Source: Vermamoeba vermiformis
Lineage: Eukaryota > Tubulinea > Echinamoebida
Direction of reading: 5' to 3'
DNA length: 64,000 bases
Assembly (NCBI GenBank): GCA_045837725.1
Contig: JBEWZL010000163.1
Span: 496,001 to 560,000 of the forward strand
Both the position numbers and the translations under genes were made by a program. Numbering within the stretch: position 1 is the stretch's first letter; every line of letters starts with the position of its first letter. Positions 1-12,400 of the stretch are shown here, piece after piece. The notes under the pieces are model-generated. The model searched no databases and was not told the DNA's origin. It saw only the letters and a list, made by a program, of their open reading frames with translations.

Positions 1-291
1 TAATAATATTACAAATTCATCAGTATTTTTATGCGTATAGAAAATAAGAATTATTTTTGCGACGGCAGATCCATTACATAAAATTGTATGTAAGGCCTTA
101 TTCTCACCTTTATAAGGCTACTACTATAGTATTGACGCCAATTGTAATAATTGTGACGTGCATTGGTCATTTAAACGCTGTATAATTACTTTAATACCAT
201 GAATTGAACTGCCGATCCCATCTAATGCCCCAATATTTCATTTTACAATGCACCTCATTTTCTGTTTAATTAACGGCTATAATATTCGAAG
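1..291 (+). other. Intron of the methionine synthase gene (acceptor at 290-291)
   Basis: No coding sequence resembling the missing N terminus of methionine synthase (GAMGT motif) is visible on the plus strand here. The next exon starts at 292 after an AG, with an in-frame TAA just upstream, so this stretch is most simply the 3' part of an intron longer than the usual 50-130 nt of this genome. It could also hide a very short exon. Confidence 0.6.
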
Positions 292-3200
292 GTGAGGAGT
301 TCAAGGATCATCCCCACGAATTGGCAGGAAACAACGATTTTCTCGTGCTCACACGACCTGATGTGATCTTGGACATCCACCGAGTAAGTAGAAATTCTCC
401 CTTTACGACCAAAATATTTGCATGCATTAAATGCCGCGAATTTTTTACTAATATCAGTTCGTGTCGTATCGAAATTTTGTGACCGTTGCGCAATCTGGAT
501 GTCTCACGATATTTTTCGTTTTAGAACTACTTGGAAGCTGGCGCCGACATCATCGAAACAAACACATTCTCTGGCACTACTATTGCTCAAGCCGATTATG
601 GTTGCGAGAAATACGTAAGTAAATTAATTCGATTTTTAACTTTCGCGAGGCAGATCTGAATAATTAAACGATAAATATAGGTCTATCGTATGAACAAGGT
701 TGCCGCTCAACTTGCTAAACAAGCTTGCGTTGAATATACTGCTAAAGACCCGAGCAAGCCTCGTTTCGTTGCCGGATCTATTGGTCCGACCAACAAAACT
801 AGCTCTGTCAGTGTTAACGTGAACAAACCTGATTTCAGAGCTATTAGTACGTATCTATATTTCATATATCATATTTAATTAAGATGATTACTGACGTATT
901 GAATTATTTCTAGCTTTTGATGAATTGGTTGAAGCTTACGCTGACCAAACTCGCGGTCTGTTGGACGGAGGTTCCGATATTCTTTTAGTCGAGACTATTT
1001 TCGATACTCTTAACTGCAAGGTACGTTTATAGCGCATTTACCCGTTTTAATTTGTTTCGATTTGTTTATTGTTGCAAATTAATTTTAATTTTGAATACAA
1101 CAGGCTGCCGTTGCTGCTATTGAAGATGTTTTCGCTGAAGGACATTTCAAGAGAGTCCCTGTCTTCGTAAGTACCGTCATATCAATTTTATTGGTGTCCA
1201 ATAACTCAACTCCTCGATCGCATCCAGCTCTCCGCTACTATTGTCGATAAAATGGGTCGTAACTTGTCTGGCCAAACCATTGAGGCCTTTTATAACAGTC
1301 TTCAACACTTCAAGCCTTTCTGCGTCGGCTTGAACTGCGCTTGGGGTGCCACTGATATGCGTCCTTATTTGGGTACGGATCTCGTTACAATAATTCGTCT
1401 CTACATATCTATTATTCATTTATATATGGCATTTATATTAATGTTGCTTTTGACATTTTTTTATGGCCTCTTACCGAGCTCATATATTTTATTTGGTTAA
1501 AACTACAATACGTTTTAATGCTTATTAATTTGAATATAGAGCGTTTGTCTCGTGTTGCTTCATGTTTCGTGCACTGTTATCCCAACGCTGGTATTCCTAA
1601 TGCTTTGGGCAAGTACGATCAAACTCCCGAGATTATGGCTCCTTTGGTCAAGGACTTTGGATCTGATGGTCTCATCAATATGATCGGTGGCTGCTGCGGT
1701 ACTACTCCCGGCCACATCAAGGCTATCGCTGAAGTCATGAAAGAATTCAAGCCTCGTCAGATCCCTCAAGCCGACACTAAATTGACCGTCTCTGGTCTTG
1801 AGCCCTTGATCTTTACTCCTGAAATCAGATTCGTTAACGTTGGTGAACGATGTAACGTTACTGGCTCCAGAAGATTCGCTAACCTCATTAAGGACGGCAA
1901 ATACGAAGTACGTAACGGATGCGCATCCAATTTTTTTTCTAATAATTTCAAATACTAATTAAATCGTATAATTAGGAAGCCGCCTCCGTCGCTTTGCAAC
2001 AAGTACAAGCTGGTGCTCAAATTTTGGATATTAACATGGACGAAGCTATGTTGGACTCCAAGGCAGCTATTGCCAAGTTCCTCTGCATGATCGGAGCTGA
2101 CCCCGAAATTGCTAAATTGCCTATTATGGTCGATTCATCGAACTTTGAGGTCATTGTGTCTGGTTTGAAGGTCTGTCAAGGCAAATGTATCGTCAACAGT
2201 ATCAGTTTGAAGGAAGGCGAAGAAGACTTCGTCAAGAAGGCTGCTGTTTGCAAGCGATTCGGTATGTATACCCCTCAATAGGTCCTAGTATAGCTATTAT
2301 AATATTCCAAGCCTCTTCCTATTTTTACTATTGCGGATTCGCATCCGAACTTATATAGAACGTATTTTCGTTGCTAACGCAAATTATGAATAGGCGCTGC
2401 CGTTATTGTCATGGCTTTCGACGAACAAGGCCAAGCCGTCACTGCTGACAGAAAGTTCGAGATCTGCAAGAGATCTTACGACATTTTGACTACACGCTGC
2501 GGATTCGCTCCTCAAGACATCATCTTCGATCCTAATATTTTGACCATTGCTACTGGTATCGAAGAGCACAACAACTACGCTGTTGAATTCATCAATGCCG
2601 TTAAAATGATCAAGGCTGCCATGCCGTTGACCCACGTGAGCGGAGGAGTCTCCAACTTGTCCTTCTCGTTCAGAGGCAACGACCACATTCGTGAGGCTAT
2701 GCACTCGGCATTCTTGTACCACGCCATCAACAACGGCATGGAAATGGGCATTGTCAACGCTGGTGCCTTGCCTATTTACAGCGACATCGAGCCGACTTTG
2801 TTGCAGTTGGTCGAAGACGCCATCTTGAACCGCACTCCTGACGCTACTGAAAAGCTGTTGGAGTTCGCTCAAAAGACTAAGCAAGCTGCTGGTGGTGCCA
2901 AGGCTGCTCAAGTCGAAGAATGGAGATCTAAGCCGACCGAAGAAAAGTTGACTTATTCTTTGGTCAAGGGTATCGATACGTACATCAACGAAGATACTGA
3001 AGAAGCTCGCGCAGCTGTAAGTATTTTATTAGCATTTTCGAATCACAGTTACGATCCCATAAGAAAATTTTGAGGGATCCGAGGTTCCCGTTACAAATTT
3101 GCTTATTATATAATCAATCGAATAATTTCAAGTCATTTGAAATTCATTCAAACTAAAGAACTCCGAGAGTCGCCAACAGAGCATTTCGCTAGGATATTGG

Positions 3201-5355
3201 CATAGTTAAGGGTTCGATATTCTTTCTTGCCTTTTTATTTTTGGATCCGCTTCTTTTTTTTGCAGCTTATTGACCTATTGTAAATAGTTGGGCAATCCTT
3301 TGAAGGTCATTGAAGGTCCTTTGATGGCTGGTATGAACGTTGTTGGAGACCTCTTCGGATCTGGCAAAATGTTCTTGCCTCAAGTCATTAAGAGCGCTCG
3401 GTAAGCACCAAAAAATACTTTATGTAATACTAGCAGTTTTTAATTCATTATACCTATAGTGTCATGAAGAAGGCCGTCGCCTATCTCGAACCATTTTTCG
3501 AGGAAGAAAAGAGGAAGGCTGCCGCTGCTATTGGTGGCGACGTCAATGCTGCCGCTGCTGAAGAACGATTTGCAGGCAAGGTCTTGTTGGCTACCGTCAA
3601 GGGAGACGTCCACGACATCGGCAAGAACATCGTTGGTGTCGTGTTGGGCTGCAACAACTACAAGGTCATTGACTTGGGTGTCATGTGCCCTTGCGAGAAG
3701 ATCATTCAAACTGCTATCGACGAGAAGGTCGACATTATTGGCTTGTCTGGCTTGATCACTCCTTCTTTGGACGAAATGATTTACGTCGCTAAAGAAATGG
3801 AGCGCAAGAAACTCTCCGTAAGTACTAACTTTCATGAAACGATTTCAGTGAACCAAAGCTAATTCTTTTGCACCAAGATTCCTCTTTTGATTGGTGGTGC
3901 CACTACCTCTCGTATTCACACTGCTGTCAAGTTGGCCCCTCAATACAGCCACCCTGTTATTCACGTCGCCGACGCCTCAAAGAGTGTTGTAGTTGCCGGC
4001 AGTTTGCTCGACTCTAACCCTGCTACTCGTGCTGAATTCGTTGAAGATATTCGCGACAGCTACACCGAGATCCGTGACGAGTACTACGCCTCGTTGAAGG
4101 ACCGCAAGTACTTGACCTTGGATCAAGCCCGCGAAAAGAGACTCAAGTTGGACTTCAAGAACTACGTCCCTGTCAAGCCTAGCTTCTTGGGCACCAGAGT
4201 CTTTGACAACTTCTCTATTGACGAGTTGCTTCCTTGCATTGACTGGAACCCCTTCTTCCAAACATGGCAGATCCGCGGCAAATATCCCAACAGAACTTAC
4301 CCCAAGATCTTCAACGACCCCGATGTCGGTGAGAAGGCTCGTGAGTTGTTCGATGAAGCCCAAGCCATGTTGAAGGACATTAAGGAGAAGAAGTTGTTGA
4401 CGATGAAGGGCATTGTTGGATTTTACCCTGCCAACACTGTCAACTTTGACGACATTGAATTGTACGAAGACGAGGCTCGTACTAAGCCCGTTGGAAAACT
4501 CTTCGGTCTGAGACAACAATCACAAAAGGAGACTGAACAGCCCTACATGTCCTTGGGCGACTTTATTGCTCCTAAAGAGTCTGGTGTCCACGATTACGTT
4601 GGCATGTTCGTCGTGTCTGGCGGTTTTGGCTGCGACGAGTTGGTCCAAAAGTACGAGAAGGACCACGACGACTACAACTCCATCTTGCTGAAGTCTTTGG
4701 CCGATCGTTTGGTAAGTGACACTCGTGCACGTTCTAACGTTATGACACTAACTCTCTGTCTTCTAGGCTGAGGCCTTTGCTGAAGTTTTGCACGCTAAGG
4801 TCCGACGCGAGTTGTGGGGCTACAGCAAGGAAGAGGCTTTGTCTACTGAAGACTTGCTCAAGATCAAGTACCAAGTAAGTGTTATCGATATAACTTTCCT
4901 TTTACGTGATTACCCGCCGTGGCATGATGACCTTTGACACATGATTTTGTTTACCAAAAAAAAATCTATGATTCCACAATCGAATTTCTTCACCTGAGCC
5001 ACGTTCAATTCATCAGATCTGCATCACTTTTCACAACTTTGTTCATTATATTAATGATCATTAATAGGGTATTCGACCTGCCCCCGGCTACCCCTCGCAA
5101 CCCGATCACACCGAGAAGGTTACTATGTGGGAGGTCATGAAGGTCAAAGAACAAACTGGCATTGAATTGACCGACTCTTTGATGATGTGGCCTGCTGCTT
5201 CCGTGTCTGGCTTGTACTTCGCTCACCCTAACTCCAAGTACTTCGCTGTTGATAAGATCACTCAAGAGCAAGTCCAAAACTACTCCGCTCGTAAGGGCAA
5301 GACTGCTGAAGAGATGCAGAAGTGGATGTCGAACATTTTGAGCTACGATGTCTAA
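292..5355 (+). CDS. MTR: B12-dependent methionine synthase (MetH/MTR), 5' end missing
   Basis: Transfers a methyl group from methyl-tetrahydrofolate via cobalamin to homocysteine, giving methionine in the cytosol. Fourteen exons in the window, all joining in phase: 292-383, 525-614, 681-846, 914-1020, 1104-1166, 1228-1372, 1540-1907, 1976-2261, 2394-3016, 3288-3400, 3460-3817, 3878-4711, 4767-4874, 5068-5355. They encode about 1,212 residues that follow human MTR from the region after GAMGTMIQ to the C terminus. Visible parts in order: the homocysteine domain with zinc ligands in GLNCAWG (about 1,335) and GGCCGTTP (about 1,687); the pterin domain (VNIGERCN-like, NSISLKEGE); the cobalamin domain with DVHDIGKN (about 3,606), whose His is the lower axial cobalt ligand; and the SAM-binding reactivation domain with [12 protein letters not shown]. 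The first 30-40 residues lie upstream of the window, behind an intron of at least 290 nt. Family assignment is certain; exon edges are inferred from splice consensus and homology. Confidence 0.97.
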
Positions 5356-5531
5356 CACCGTTCGATGAACCCGCGATAAAACTTGTTATTTTATTTACGA
5401 AAATAGCTTTCTGATATTCAGACAATAGAAATCCAGACTGATCTTGAGCGTTACTACATTGGGATCCCAATCCATAATTACCAACCGAAACCAAGAGTTT
5501 GGTATGTTTATTTAATCGTACTAATAACTAT

Positions 5532-6374
5532 TTAAAAAGCAAGAACGGTAGCGAAGACCAAGGCAGTAGCACCGAGAGTTGCAGCGCTGGACTTTTTGGC
5601 GGGAGTGGCAGCTTGCGGAGTGTTACCAGAGGTAGGACCAGCTTGAGGAGCGCTACCAGAGGTAGGACCAGCAGCCATAGGAGTGGATTGACCCGGACAA
5701 GTCACTTTAAGGCCAATTCCACCGCCAGCAACGCAAGTGGCTCCAACATTTTCATGTACAGTAGCACCAGTGTAGTTGCAATTGTTGGAACCCTCACTGA
5801 AAGTGCTTTGTCCACTAGCACAAGCCGTTAAAGTAAAGGTGTTGACGTAGTTATAGTAAGTGCACTGGTCGGGAACGGCTAAAAAAAATTATTAGATCGG
5901 GCAACCCGAAAAAAAAACGTTTACTTACCCATATAATAAGCATACGCCGTATCGCAAGTCATCTCGTTGTAAAGTATCATTGTGACCCAGGATGCCTCGG
6001 GAGTCAAGGGAGGATCGGCAAGGCATTGTTCGAGGACGTAATTAGTCCCAACTGCAGTACAGGTTGGGATCGTCATAACAGTTGAGCAGTTGTCTCCCTA
6101 TAGTTCCAATTGAAATCAGTTTACCACTTAAAGAACAGGATTCGTTGTCGGTTGAAAATTTTTAATCTTTACTACGACAATAACGATAATCTATCTTGTA
6201 TATAGAAGAGATCTACTATACTATAATATTACTTACCTTCTGGTAGAAATTTGTGGCTCGGCGGCCAATCATTGCAGTGCAAGATGAATCACTGTACATA
6301 GTTGAAACGAAGAAATCCTGGCAAGCAACGACGGCGATCAAAGCCAAAGCACAAACGAAGACTAGCGATCTCAT
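5532..6374 (-). CDS. Small secreted GPI-anchor-type surface protein
   Basis: Three exons (6237-6374, 5929-6097, 5532-5878) encode 217 residues. The start at 6372-6374 gives a clear signal peptide (MRSLVFVCALALIAVVACQ). The mature part is rich in Cys and Asn/Thr (candidate disulfides and glycosylation sites). It ends in a Pro/Ser/Thr/Ala linker with two near-identical copies of PTSGSAPQA/PTSGNTPQA, then a hydrophobic C terminus (AATLGATALVFATVLAF) with no cytoplasmic tail, as in GPI-anchor signals. A mid-protein segment (LEQCLADPPL) resembles ETCLAPQPL in the gene at 26,384-27,312, so the two look like distant paralogues. Cell-surface location is inferred; the molecular role is unknown. Confidence 0.8.
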
Positions 6375-6669
6375 GTTGTTCTTAGTTAGAGGAAGGATTG
6401 AAAGATAAACAAACCAACTTGATTCAAAAAAAAGGCCAAAAATTGCTTGATTCCAAAAAAGGAAACGACTTCTTTCTATAAATCGGTAGCTACTTCGTTA
6501 CTTGCGCGACGGAGAACCATGATTACGCAAGTACTACAAATCCTGCGACGTGAGTGACAAGAAAGTATTTTGTTCTGGTTCTAACAATTTTTCATCATTA
6601 AACCTCCTCTTTTTCCCCACAACCACAACTTAATCGCTAAGAATGGCTTAGTATTAAACGTGCTGCATC

Positions 6670-7316
6670 ATGTTCAGTTTCATAACGCGATCATTACAGT
6701 CAACTTCACTTGGCTTCAAAACACTAAGCCAAACCATTCTGCACTCCACTAAAGACACAAAAATTAGCTCTATTTTTGTAAATTATCGCAGTAGAAAATA
6801 CACGACGGAACACGAAGAGGAAGATGTTGATGAGGAAGATCCAGAGCCAATCCCAACCCCTGTCATTCCACGCCATAAAATCGACGTGAGCTTCTCGACT
6901 TCAAGCGGCCCCGGTGGGCAGAATGTAAATAAATTATCTACCAAAGCGGAGATTCGGTTCAAAATTGACGAGGCTGATTGGATTCCAGAGTCAGTACGCG
7001 AGAGATTAAAGAAAAAACAAGGTGGACGAATCAACAAGGACGGGGAATTTGCTGTAGTATCTCAAAAACACCGATTTCAAGACGCGAATCTGAAAGACTG
7101 CTTTGACAAGCTCGAAGAATTTTTAAAAGAGGCCTGTATCGTGCCAAAAAAGCGCAAAAAGACAAAACCCCCTGCGTATGCAAAGGAGAATCGATTACAG
7201 GTATTTATAAAATTATATAAAATTATGTAAAGCCAAATTACTGATCCATCTGACAACAGGAGAAGAAAATTCGTTCAAATGTAAAGCAAGGACGTAGCCA
7301 GAAGATAGACTGGTAG
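6670..7316 (+). CDS. Mitochondrial GGQ peptide-chain release-factor homologue (ICT1/mL62-like)
   Basis: Two exons (6670-7200, 7260-7316), 195 residues. After a basic, Ser/Thr-rich, probably mitochondrial presequence (MFSFITRSLQSTS) and an acidic linker comes the release-factor domain with SSGPGGQNVNK; the GGQ loop enters the peptidyl-transferase centre and hydrolyses peptidyl-tRNA. It has no codon-recognition domain and a basic tail (KKRKKTKPP and the second exon), as in ICT1/YaeJ and C12orf65-type ribosome-rescue factors. The protein therefore probably rescues stalled mitochondrial ribosomes. An upstream ATG near 6,519 was not used because it does not extend this frame. ICT1 versus C12orf65 type is not resolved. 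Confidence 0.88.
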
Positions 7317-7381
7317 TAGATATGTAAAAAATGTACAAATGACTATTTATAAAGCACTTAAGCTTCGAAACAGCTCGTCGT

Positions 7382-8046
7382 TTAAGCTACAGGGATGCTT
7401 CTGCGGTGATCGTCACGAATGTTCTCCTCCATCTCTTCGTCCTCATACTCGTCTTGCTCCTCGGGGAGGTCTAGGGAAATACATAAGCTTATATTCGTGG
7501 CTAACGTAGAAATGCAAAGGTGGCTTACCGAAATCCGGATCTTTGTTCAAACGATCCGCTGCTGCAATGAACGCCTTCAAGGCTTCTTTGTCTTCGCATT
7601 GTACGTAGATAATGATATCAGGCAACTTTAATTGGAAGCTGGCCTTGCCTTCAATACCAGCTCTTGAAGAGAAGATTTGAACCAAATTGCCTTCAAACTG
7701 GAACGTGTCAGATTGGGTTCCTTATTTTCCGCAGAAGGTCAATGATAATTACCTCGAATGTTTGGCGCTTGCCAGAGGAGATTGCACGAATGACATAGCG
7801 TCCGTCTGTGGGAGGATATTAGTGGGAGTAGATAGTATCAACTAGAGAAGATTTGGATTCGTAAGTCCCGTATTATTATCTCTTAACCAAAAATAATTCA
7901 TAGCTTTATATATTGTATTTAATACAGGATATATTGCACTTACGGTCTTGATCCTTCTCGATGACGAGACTGGCCTTCTCGCGCATTCGGCTGTTGGCTC
8001 GCGCAGATGCTCTGTATTCAATACGTAACTTGCAGTCGATCTTCAT
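7382..8046 (-). CDS. Small protein, possibly a stand-alone PIF1 N-terminal (PINT)-like domain
   Basis: Four exons (7944-8046, 7753-7805, 7529-7697, 7382-7470) join in phase to give 137 residues starting at MKIDCKLRIEY. An AG at about 8,053 suggests a 5' untranslated intron. The core (CKLRIEYRAS, then NLVQIFSSRAGIEGK, then KEALKAFIAAADRL) faintly resembles, by eye, the N-terminal domain preceding the helicase in metazoan PIF1. No helicase follows, and the protein ends in a strongly acidic tail (DEYEDEEMEEN). The intron structure and clean phases support a real gene. The domain assignment is a weak guess; it may belong to an unrecognised family. Confidence 0.6.
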
Positions 8047-8512
8047 TCGAGTATCTGTGGTAGTTATAATAAAATAATTGATTAACTCGAAGAAGAGTGG
8101 AATTATCCAAAACATGCAGTTCGTTGTTGTAACGGTCACTTTATTTAAATTTTTTCAGCCGGGTTTTTGGCGGCCAAATTTTTGTCAACCTTCGTATGCT
8201 TCCACTACGCTTCGATGCACCACAGATGGGTGTAACTATTGTCCATAGTAAGCACGCGAGTTATGCCGCCCATTTCCATGGTGTTGAATACCGTCTTTGG
8301 GTAAAGATTCGGATGAGTTAACCACGCAGCTATCAGCGTAATTACTAGAGTGCTCGGTATAGCATTGTGTCATGGCATTTATACTAGTCGCAGTTATAAA
8401 GGCGACGGTTAAAGGCAGCTTTACTCGGGAAGTGGCGGTGGTTCTAGAACGTTGAAGATTTTTGTCGAAGCGTCGTGTGTCTCTTGTTAGAATTAATTAC
8501 ATTGCTTCGTCA
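8047..8512. other. Spacer/5' regions between two divergent small genes
   Basis: Contains the putative 5'-UTR intron of the minus-strand gene (its acceptor side near 8,053) and the upstream region of the plus-strand gene at 8,513. Apart from stop-riddled short frames, nothing coding is supported. No clear regulatory motif was recognised. Confidence 0.4.
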
Positions 8513-8896
8513 ATGGACACGGATGACTTTCCTTTAACGCCCGATTGTCAGAGACTCATCGGCACGGAGACTTATCAGTTCTTCTCTCCTCTGCACCTTG
8601 GCAACTTCGTGTTATGTTGTTGGCGCCGTGAATCTGTCACTCCTGCCAAGAAGAGCGTGATTAAGCCGAACGCTGGCTCATTACCTATAGTTAATGTCAT
8701 AGAGCCAAATGAAGATGCGTCAGAGTACGGCCTGACTATCTACGAGGAAGGTGAGATCATCGATCCAAGCACAGATAGGAGGTTTAAGAAGTATAAATGG
8801 TCCAAGTCGCATATTAATTGGTTTAGTCGATGTCTCTCGAAGGCTGAGATCTGTCAGATATGTACGGATGTCTATTTTACGGCTAGTAAGATCTGA
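8513..8896 (+). CDS. Hypothetical 127-residue protein, intronless
   Basis: Open frame from ATG at 8,513 (MDTDDFPLTPDCQ) to a stop at 8,896. The frame stays open further upstream but without an ATG. Composition is protein-like, with an internal Cys/Trp-rich patch (LGNFVLCCWRRE) and a C-terminal segment with Cys pairs (AEICQICTDVYF). No family recognised, no signal peptide and no membrane helix. AATAAA-like sequence follows at about 8,949, compatible with polyadenylation. It could be a lineage-specific gene or a chance frame. Confidence 0.4.
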   Translation: MDTDDFPLTPDCQRLIGTETYQFFSPLHLGNFVLCCWRRESVTPAKKSVIKPNAGSLPIVNVIEPNEDASEYGLTIYEEGEIIDPSTDRRFKKYKWSKSHINWFSRCLSKAEICQICTDVYFTASKI

Positions 8897-9475
8897 TCCT
8901 AGGGCTCGCAGCACTGTTATTAACCGAACAGTGACCGTGTAAATAATTGTAATAAATATTCTATTTGTACTTTAGAAGAAGTGGTTGTTATTGGCTGAAC
9001 GGCTTCGCACGAACAAATCCATTGCTTTAATTACCTAGAGAACGAATTGGCTTACTTAGCTTCAACATGGCTCGAAATAATAGATAAGTGTAGAGGGCAA
9101 TTAATTGTTGCGGAACACCTCCGCAAAATGGGGAATGGTCCGAGGCCTGGATCTTCCACCACAAATCAGCAGTGGAGTTGCCATATTTATGGTGTTTAAT
9201 ATCTTAGTTGTTACGTGTAGTGTTGTGCTTATGCTCATAAGATTCTGTTTTAATCTCCCTCACAGATTTTTTTGTTTGTTGCGTGGAGCGAGATCTCCAA
9301 GTTGAGTTTTTTCAACTTTCTATGCCCTTATTATTGATATTGAATACCACATATTGTATATAGTTATTTTGTAAATGACCCGTTAAGCAGCCGGCGGACG
9401 TAAGCAAAAACCGAACGCGTTAACGAATTGAAGACTAATTTACATAATTTAAATAATTATAGAGGATAAATTATT
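8897..9475. other. Intergenic spacer, no supported gene
   Basis: AT-rich spacer between the small orphan gene and the start of the giant kinase gene. It holds the probable poly(A) region of the former (AATAAATATT near 8,949) and, in its last 100 bases, the promoter/5' leader of the latter. A short hydrophobic frame around 9,105-9,305 lacks an ATG start and is not supported. Confidence 0.5.
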
Positions 9476-12400
9476 ATGGCGACTACAAAAATAATAGATC
9501 CCAAAGACCGACCGCGGTTGCGTTGTAAAATAATTCCAGCGGGCATAACAAATCTGAAAGGCAAAAAGACAGAAGAAATTGGAATAGTGCGGTATTTTAG
9601 GACAGAAAAAGAAGCAGGTACGTTATATACAATATTTCTAATATTTAAATCCAATTCGCACGATGATTAATTTATTTCAATTTCGAATTTTTTACTAACC
9701 GATGCGCTTCGCACAGAACAATTTCTATCTGAGAGACCTTTTGGATCATGCGTATTGAGAGTGGCGGATGATGCTGCAGAGACTGGCAAATCACCGTATG
9801 TAATTTTAATTTTATTTTTTTCAATGGTTTATTGCCACAATTAAATTGAATTTGTTGTCGCCAAATTAACATTAAATATTATACACGAATCGAATATGAT
9901 AAAATGCACGATAAATTATTCCATTCGCTAATTTTGAATAAATTTTAAACCCCGATCAGATCGACGGTTCAGCTCGCTCTAATAATTTTCTAACGCAGGT
10001 TAATTGTATCATATCGTTATATATCAAAGATTTTCCATCGACCACTCAAAGGCATCATATTAAAAACAAAAGCAAAGAACGACACACTATTATGCAAGAC
10101 GGACCTGAAGTCATTTCGATTTATTCAGCGAGAGTTGGTTTTCTTTCTCGATAAATTGACTGTATTCATCAATGAATTTTGCATGAATAAGCATTTTATT
10201 GGTAAGCAAATCGAGATCCCGATCGAGCATAAAACACGATCCGACCTACTTTGCTATAATAAGATATGCAGTATTAACGGTATATTATATTTGCAGAGGC
10301 CGATATGGAGCACGAGATAACTCTCGAAAAAGAATTGACAATTAGAAAGTACATTATCTTTCCCAGCAGAGAACATATTGTTATCATGCGCCGAACAGAT
10401 GACAAGTACGGCAGCAAGTCAATTTCAGTGACGGTGGATTTCAGTGAATGCAAGTTCTTCGTGATTAAGAACAGTGGTGAACAGATCTCGTTTGTCAATT
10501 CGTTCAACGAGACGTTGTTGGAGTTTTTGGGAATTCCAGCCACGCATACATTTTTGATTCAAGGTGCTTTGGGTTACAATCCCAAGTCATTGGAACAAAG
10601 TGTGGCACGTGACAGATCGTATTCCATCATTTCTACACGTGAGGCACCGGTATGTTTGCGTTAATTTACCCGAAACTCTTGCAAAGATTAACGCGAAATG
10701 TCATCTAGATGCTCTTGTCCCCGAGCGCGTCTGTCAACAACAAAGGCAAAGAAAAGGCACAGTTACTCGCCAGCATTGATTTGTCACTTGATTCCTTGTC
10801 CAAGGACGACTTTGTATGTATTCCTAGTACTTAGAATATACCGTAACACGCGGCTAATTACTATTTGCATTATAGAGAGACTTCCCTGATTTAGTCTATG
10901 ATTGCTTGCTCACGATTGAGACGGCCATCAAAGGGCTGAACGAAGAGAATGTGGCCACGAAGGTACTCGACGCTAACCCAAAGGCAGCAGCCGAGAAGCT
11001 CGAATGGATGAAAAAGCGCATTTTCCGCACGATGATCAATGTTATTTGCTTCTGCGGAAAAGTCAATTTTGAGAACGGTCGTGAGTTGCCGTTATCAATT
11101 CTGCGCTTGATGTTGACGAATCCCATGGCCTGTGTCGTGTTCTACGAAGAGTTTTGGAAGCACATGGACGCTGGTTGCGAGTGCACTGGTTTGACCAGCG
11201 TGCTCGAGGAGCTGATCGATATCGAGAGCTTCAGATTGGTCTTCTTGAAGGAGGCTGGTTTGTCCAAGTTGATGACAGTCTACTCGACCATTTCAAAGTC
11301 GCTGTTCGGACAAAAAGGCTTGCTCGAGCGTCTGCCCAGCAAGGCCAATTTAGGACCGAGACCTAGTCCACTTTGGCGTCGTTCTCGCCTCGTCAATGAG
11401 ATGCCCCCTATGCCACAGTTCAACGGTATCAGTAATCTGGACGTCTCAGAAGTGAGCGAGGATAACAGTGACTCGGACAAGAGCTCGCCAGAGTCTTCAG
11501 TTGAAGAGAAGAAGGAGGTCAAGAAGCCTGCCATTCCTTTGCTGAAGTTGCCTGCTGGCAAGGACATGAAACCTAAACTTCAGTTCCCTTCGCGCTCATC
11601 TCGTCGATCATCGATGCACTTGGATAAAGGCACGTCACTTGACCTTTCATCGTTGAATGGGCCGTTGACCCCCAAAGAAGAGTACAATTTGCCGTACAGC
11701 CAATCACCAACTGGCGAATTGAAGTCTCTTGCCACCAGACTCGGTGAAACAAGTACGTAGTTGCCTAATTTAAGAAGGCGTTAACTAACTGCCGTTGCTT
11801 AGTGGGCGCATCTGACTTGACGTATCTCATCTCGTACAAACAATTTGCTGATGTTCGAAATCAACGTCGACTGACAAGAATGGATCATCAAGAGGACAAA
11901 ATAGTTGTTGAAATTGACGAGCGAATCAAGAGCAGCAATCAATACAAGATTAAATGTAATATTATCAAAACTCTCGCTAAGATTTCGGCGACACCTGAGT
12001 TCAACAAAGTACGTACATTATGAAGACCGATATTTTTGTACAAAATTTACTAACGCGTATTATTTGCAGTTGACGAGAAACCCTGTCAACTTGTTGTTCA
12101 TGGAGTTGACTATGCTGCACAAAGATAAGGATTTGATTCTCAAGTCAGACGATGAGACCGTGCCATTGATCTACGCGATCTTGCAAAACAACGCGGATAA
12201 CGTCGAAGCTGTACACGGAAAATACTGGGACAAATTGACTGTAGGCATGAGCCCTGACAGACAAGTAACCTTCCGAAGGAAACTGGATCTGCTCTTGTGG
12301 CGCCTTCGTGAGCGTATTAACACTTGTCTCGATGCAAACGTAAGTTACAATATGTTTTGAAGAATGTTATATTAACGTTTGTTTTCAGAACTACGATGAC

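Noticed and set aside
2384-2911. 175-residue frame antisense to methionine synthase
   Set aside because: Antisense to a highly conserved exon; composition typical of shadow frames.
9105-9305. Hydrophobic short frame in the spacer before the giant kinase
   Set aside because: No ATG start and no splice support; AT-rich spacer composition.
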